From Pelosinus fermentans DSM 17108 (GTDB taxonomy: Bacteria > Bacillota > Negativicutes > DSM-13327), in NCBI RefSeq assembly GCF_000271485.2, contig NZ_AKVN02000001.1, positions 1,740,001 to 1,804,000 of the forward strand: a stretch of 64,000 bases of DNA, in the 5' to 3' direction. Of the stretch, positions 60,487 through 64,000 are shown piece after piece. The first letter of the stretch is position 1. Every line of letters starts with the position of its first letter. Made by a program: the position numbers and the translations under genes. Under the pieces are notes generated by a model. It saw only the letters and a list, made by a program, of their open reading frames with translations, made no database searches and was not told where the DNA came from.

Positions 60487-61566
60487 ATGAAGAAACGTAT
60501 TCTCGGTATTTTTGTAACCCTTTGTCTCTTACTGGTCTGTTTACAGGTAGTCGCTTTTGCGGCAGAAACTCCAGAAAAACCTAATGTTGTAATTCTTGCA
60601 ACAGGAGGAACCATTGCTGGTGCAGGTGTCAGCAGTACTACAACTGTAGGGTATACAGCTGCTGTTACTGCCGTAGACAAACTTATTTCTAATGTCCCCG
60701 AATTGACTAAAGTTGCAAATGTACGGGGAGAACAAGTTTTTCAAATTGCCAGTGAAAGTATAACCATGGAAAATTGGTTAACTCTGGCCAAACGTGTCAA
60801 TCAACTTCTTGCTCAAGATAACGTAGATGGCATCGTTATTACTCATGGAACAGATACATTAGAAGAAACCGCATATTTTCTTGATCTAGTAGTGAAAAGT
60901 GAAAAACCGGTTGTACTTGTTGGCTCGATGCGTCCTGGTACTGCAATGAGTGCTGACGGTCCTCTCAATTTGTATCGTGCTGTTATTCTTGCTGGTACGA
61001 AAGAAGCTGCTGGCAGCGGTGTCATGGTAATGCTCAATGACACGATCCATTCCGGACGAGAGGTAACAAAAACGATCACTGACCGTGTTGATACGTTTCA
61101 ATCACCAATTAGCGGTGCACTAGGGGTATTTACTGGTGATAAACCTGTATTCTATCGTCAATCCTTACGTAAAAATACGGTGGCGACGGAATTTGATGTC
61201 ACTAACCTGACGTCATTGCCTCGTGTTGATATTGTGTATCATTATGCCGGCAATGCTGGTACTATGATTGATGCTGCTGTACATGCTGGTGCAAAAGGAA
61301 TTGTTCATGCTGGAACCGGTAACGGCAGTATTGGAAAAGCGGAATATCCTGCAGTTGAGAATGCTCTTAAGAATGGCGTAGTTGTTGTAAGGAGTGCCCG
61401 TGTTGGCAGTGGGATTATCGCTCGTAATGGGGAAGCAAATGATGACATGTATGGTTTTATTGCCAGTGATAACCTGAATCCCCAGAAAGCGCGCATTTTA
61501 TTAATGCTGGCTCTCACCAAAACTACTAATGTAAATGAAATTCAACAAATGTTCTGGAAATATTAA
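60487..61566 (+). CDS. ansB: Periplasmic type II L-asparaginase
   Basis: A 359-residue enzyme with a signal peptide (MKKRILGIFVTLCLLLVCLQ ... AFAAE). Both catalytic Thr motifs are present: ILATGGTIAGAG and VITHGTDTLEETAYFL. VGSMRPGTAMSADGP and AGNAGTMIDAA are further family blocks. It hydrolyses asparagine (and some glutamine) to aspartate and ammonia outside the inner membrane. The aspartate could then enter by the symporter at 56437-57687. AAGGGGTGGT precedes ATG. Confidence 0.93.
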   Translation: MKKRILGIFVTLCLLLVCLQVVAFAAETPEKPNVVILATGGTIAGAGVSSTTTVGYTAAVTAVDKLISNVPELTKVANVRGEQVFQIASESITMENWLTLAKRVNQLLAQDNVDGIVITHGTDTLEETAYFLDLVVKSEKPVVLVGSMRPGTAMSADGPLNLYRAVILAGTKEAAGSGVMVMLNDTIHSGREVTKTITDRVDTFQSPISGALGVFTGDKPVFYRQSLRKNTVATEFDVTNLTSLPRVDIVYHYAGNAGTMIDAAVHAGAKGIVHAGTGNGSIGKAEYPAVENALKNGVVVVRSARVGSGIIARNGEANDDMYGFIASDNLNPQKARILLMLALTKTTNVNEIQQMFWKY

Positions 61567-61597
61567 AGTCATACTGGATTGAATTTTGTATATGCAA

Positions 61598-61670
61598 TGA
61601 ACCGCGAGGATGGATGACGCTATGTGTCTGTAAACACGATGGTGCCGCCAAAATCCATGCGGTTCTTTTA
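61598..61670 (+). terminator. Probable terminator of the asparaginase gene
   Basis: GAACCGC...GGATGGAT can pair with ATCCATGCGGTTC around a long, itself folded, loop, followed by TTTT. Confidence 0.5.
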
Positions 61671-61818
61671 AAAAAAATGGCAGCAGTAGTTTTTTGAATA
61701 TTTATAATACTTTCTGTATGATGCTATGAGACGGGTTGCATTTTTGCGAAAAATATGACATAATTAATCATGGTTAATAAATTGGATTAATGGATTAAGC
61801 CAATTGTGAGGTGCGATT

Positions 61819-62775
61819 ATGATTTTACAGCGAGTGGGTATTCCGATCTATTTGCAAATTAAAACATACATTTTGGATAAAATAAAATCTGGAGAGTATG
61901 TATCGGGTGCTAAAATACCTACAGAAAGAGAATTGTCTATCGAATTAGGTGTGAGTCGCAATACTGTCAGCGCTGCTTACAAAGAACTTTTGCTGGAGGG
62001 TGTGCTCGAAGCGCAGCAAGGACGTGGAACGTTTGTAAAGACGGCTACGGATGATGCGGAAGCGGAAGTCGTCGGTGGAAGACGGGAGAGATTGGTCAAA
62101 ATTATTGATGATGCCATGGCAAAAGTAGTAGAGCTAGGTTTCACAGTAGATCAATTTGCGGCAATTGCCAGTATCCGGGCCATTGAAAAGAATCAAGCTG
62201 TTAAAGAATTGCGAGTGGCTGTTGTTGATTGTGCTTCTGAATTCATTCAACGCTTTATTAACCAGATTGGTCAAATTGCAAACGTACGATTTGAAAGGGT
62301 AATCTTAGCAGAATTAATTGAAGGACGAACTCCCATTGAATTATTGCAGGCTTGTGACTTAGTTGTTACGACGTTGGGGCATCAAGCAGCAGTTGTTGGC
62401 TTACTGGGAAAGGCAAGTAAAGTAATTGGCGTAGCTACGGTTCCAAATCTTGATGCAGTTATCAAATTGGCCCGCTTGCCGGCAAACACGCAAGTGGCAA
62501 TTGTGGCAAAGAGCGATGCATTTGTATCCAATCTGCAAAATTTACTGGAGAAGACATCAATTAATCATTTGGATTTTACAATAGTCCAATCAAGTGATTT
62601 CTCAGAGATTAATAGGATGATTGCTAATTATAAAGCAGTAATTGTCAGTGAAGAACGTGAAATACTTGTACGCCAAATGGTGAGTGAAAGTCAGGAAGTG
62701 ATTACGTTCTATTATGAAATTGATCGCGGTTCCTTGAACCAGGTTCTGATGAAGTTAGTCAGTCAAGCACTTTAG
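61819..62775 (+). CDS. GntR-family regulator upstream of glutamate mutase
   Basis: A 318-residue protein. The N-terminal winged HTH of the YtrA/FrlR-like type is clear (IYLQIKTYILDKIKSGEY, PTERELSIELGVSRNTVSAA, GRGTFVK). The C-terminal about 200 residues do not look like the usual FCD or UTRA domains; they have Rossmann-like alternation (LRVAVVDCASEF, CDLVVTTLGHQ, VIGVATVPNLD), hinting at a ligand-binding domain. It is 48 nt upstream of glmS and probably controls it. Confidence 0.85.
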   Translation: MILQRVGIPIYLQIKTYILDKIKSGEYVSGAKIPTERELSIELGVSRNTVSAAYKELLLEGVLEAQQGRGTFVKTATDDAEAEVVGGRRERLVKIIDDAMAKVVELGFTVDQFAAIASIRAIEKNQAVKELRVAVVDCASEFIQRFINQIGQIANVRFERVILAELIEGRTPIELLQACDLVVTTLGHQAAVVGLLGKASKVIGVATVPNLDAVIKLARLPANTQVAIVAKSDAFVSNLQNLLEKTSINHLDFTIVQSSDFSEINRMIANYKAVIVSEEREILVRQMVSESQEVITFYYEIDRGSLNQVLMKLVSQAL

Positions 62776-62823
62776 ATAGTAGAAATACTAGATATAGATT
62801 TTAATAGCAAAGGAGTAGTTAGG

Positions 62824-63240
62824 ATGGAAAACAATAAAGTAAAAGTGGTTTTGGGGGTTATTGGAGCTGACTGTCATGCAGTAGGTAACAAAATTTTAAA
62901 CTATGCCTTTACTTCCGCAGGATTTGAAGTAGTTAATTTAGGGGTGTTGGTTCCTCAAGAAGAATTTGTAAATGCAGCTATTGAAACGGATGCAAAAGCC
63001 ATTCTCGTCGCTTCCTTATATGGACATGGGGAAATTGATTGCCGGGGATTGAGAGAACGCTGCCGTGAGTCCGGCTTAGGTGACATTTTATTATATGTTG
63101 GCGGAAATTTGGTAGTTGGTAAAACTGATTTTACGGAAGTACACGATAAATTTATTGAAATGGGTTATGACAGAGTCTATGAGCCAGGCATACTTCCTGA
63201 TCAAGTGGTCATTGATTTAAAGAATGATTTAGGTTTATAA
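62824..63240 (+). CDS. glmS: Methylaspartate (glutamate) mutase, small B12-binding subunit
   Basis: A 138-residue cobalamin-binding subunit. The DxHxxG motif is DCHAVG at about residues 15-20, with [12 protein letters not shown] and [10 protein letters not shown] as the other B12 loops. With the GlmE subunit it converts L-glutamate to threo-3-methylaspartate, the first step of glutamate fermentation by the methylaspartate route. AAAGGAGTAGTTAGG precedes ATG. glmL follows. Confidence 0.95.
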   Translation: MENNKVKVVLGVIGADCHAVGNKILNYAFTSAGFEVVNLGVLVPQEEFVNAAIETDAKAILVASLYGHGEIDCRGLRERCRESGLGDILLYVGGNLVVGKTDFTEVHDKFIEMGYDRVYEPGILPDQVVIDLKNDLGL

Positions 63241-63250
63241 GGGAGTCTTG

Positions 63251-64000
63251 ATGATGAATCATATTTTACTGATTGATTTTGGGAGTACTTATACCAAAAT
63301 TACTGCAGTGGATGTTGACAATGAAATAGTATTAGGCACTGCTCGTGGTATAACTACTGTAGAAACTGATATTATGAATGGACTAAATCAGGCGATCGAT
63401 GCCTTGTTCCTCAAGACGGGTAAACTAACATTTTCAAAAGTATTAGGCTGCTCTAGTGCAGCCGGTGGATTGAAAATGGTAGCCGTTGGATTGGTGCCTG
63501 AACTTACAGCAGAAGCTGCCAAACGTGCGGCTCTAGGTGCTGGCGCCAAAATTATGGGTGTATATGGTAACGAATTAAATGAATATGAAATACAAGAAAT
63601 AGCTCAGTTGCAACCGGAAATTATTCTATTAGCTGGTGGTACCAATGGCGGTAATAAAGAAGTGATTCTGCATAATGCTAGAATGCTTACTACCCTTGGC
63701 AAAGATATTCCTGTCATTGTGGCAGGTAATAAATCGGTAGCACCTCAAGTAGTCAGGACATTATTGGAAGCCATGACGGAGGTAGTACATACTGAAAATG
63801 TAATGCCGAAGTTAAATGAACTAAATATTGAGCCTGCACGTGAAACGATTCGCGGTGTATTCTTAAGGCGGATTGTGGAAGCGAAAGGTCTCAATAAAGC
63901 AAATCAGTTTGTTGATGATGTTGTTATGCCTACGCCGGCGGCGGTATTAAAGGCTGCAGAACTCTTAAGCAAAGGTACCGAATATGAGTCTGGTCTAGGT
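63251..64000 (+). CDS. glmL: Glutamate mutase-associated MutL/GlmL ATPase (partial)
   Basis: A frame begins at ATG 63251 (or the next codon, ATG 63254) after AAGGGAGTC and runs off the right edge; 250 residues are visible. LLIDFGSTYTKITAVD is the ASKHA phosphate loop, and LGCSSAAGGLKMVAVGL and ILLAGGTNGG match the GlmL family. GlmL is found with glmS and glmE and is thought to protect or repair the B12 enzyme. glmE is expected just outside the window. Confidence 0.92.
   Translation, partial: MMNHILLIDFGSTYTKITAVDVDNEIVLGTARGITTVETDIMNGLNQAIDALFLKTGKLTFSKVLGCSSAAGGLKMVAVGLVPELTAEAAKRAALGAGAKIMGVYGNELNEYEIQEIAQLQPEIILLAGGTNGGNKEVILHNARMLTTLGKDIPVIVAGNKSVAPQVVRTLLEAMTEVVHTENVMPKLNELNIEPARETIRGVFLRRIVEAKGLNKANQFVDDVVMPTPAAVLKAAELLSKGTEYESGLG

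Overview
The window looks like chromosomal DNA of a low-GC, diderm, spore-forming Firmicute of the Negativicutes (Pelosinus/Sporomusa-type). I infer this from Gram-positive style ribosome binding sites and TTG/GTG starts alongside true outer-membrane genes (a Tad/Flp secretin and a beta-barrel protein ending in Phe), BclA-like collagen proteins, and lactate and glutamate fermentation genes. No 16S rRNA is present, so the assignment rests on gene content.

Layout. 1-14.7 kb: housekeeping and transport genes (HD hydrolase, GNAT, Nudix, DcuC, spermidine synthase), a tRNA Asn-Glu-Val cluster, NiaR, and a lactate module: a LutA/LutB-like fusion and LutC diverge from a lactate permease over two perfect copies of an 11-bp palindrome, with a FadR/LldR-type GntR gene downstream. 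14.6-17.5 kb: a decayed island beside tRNA-Arg(CCG) with a broken tyrosine integrase, a frameshifted coiled-coil gene and an IS110-type transposase scrap. 17.5-28.5 kb: a Tad/Flp pilus locus headed by a c-di-GMP-I riboswitch, with a divergent prepilin peptidase and a convergent TadG-like gene. 29.2-39.4 kb: a cell-envelope/exopolysaccharide operon (outer-membrane barrel, UDP-sugar dehydrogenase, three-domain NodB protein, PilZ-glycosyltransferase fusion, NodB-like membrane protein, GH18-like lipoprotein). Its terminator is split by an internally deleted IS. 40.3-46.6 kb: minus-strand spore-surface type genes (Ile-rich 36-aa protein, glycosyltransferase, two collagen-like proteins) that share sigma-K-like promoter motifs. 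46.8-56.4 kb: thioesterase, murI, a CofE-like gene, a coupled four-gene operon (HgdB-like, HgdC-like, HyuA-like, deacetylase-like), then rph-rdgB-yfcE. 56.4-64 kb: amino-acid use (dicarboxylate/glutamate symporter, GlnK/GlnL-type two-component system, periplasmic asparaginase, GntR regulator, glutamate mutase S and L).

How parts connect. Cyclic di-GMP appears to act twice, at RNA level on the Tad pilus and at protein level through the PilZ-glycosyltransferase, pointing to a surface-attachment programme. The collagen-like genes and a neighbouring glycosyltransferase share a 31-nt promoter block matching the sigma-K pattern, so they are probably made in the mother cell and placed on the spore surface. 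A partial duplicate of the thioesterase/murI region between the two collagen genes shows that this locus grew by tandem duplication. Asparaginase, the symporter, the two-component system and glutamate mutase together suggest uptake and fermentation of acidic amino acids by the methylaspartate route.
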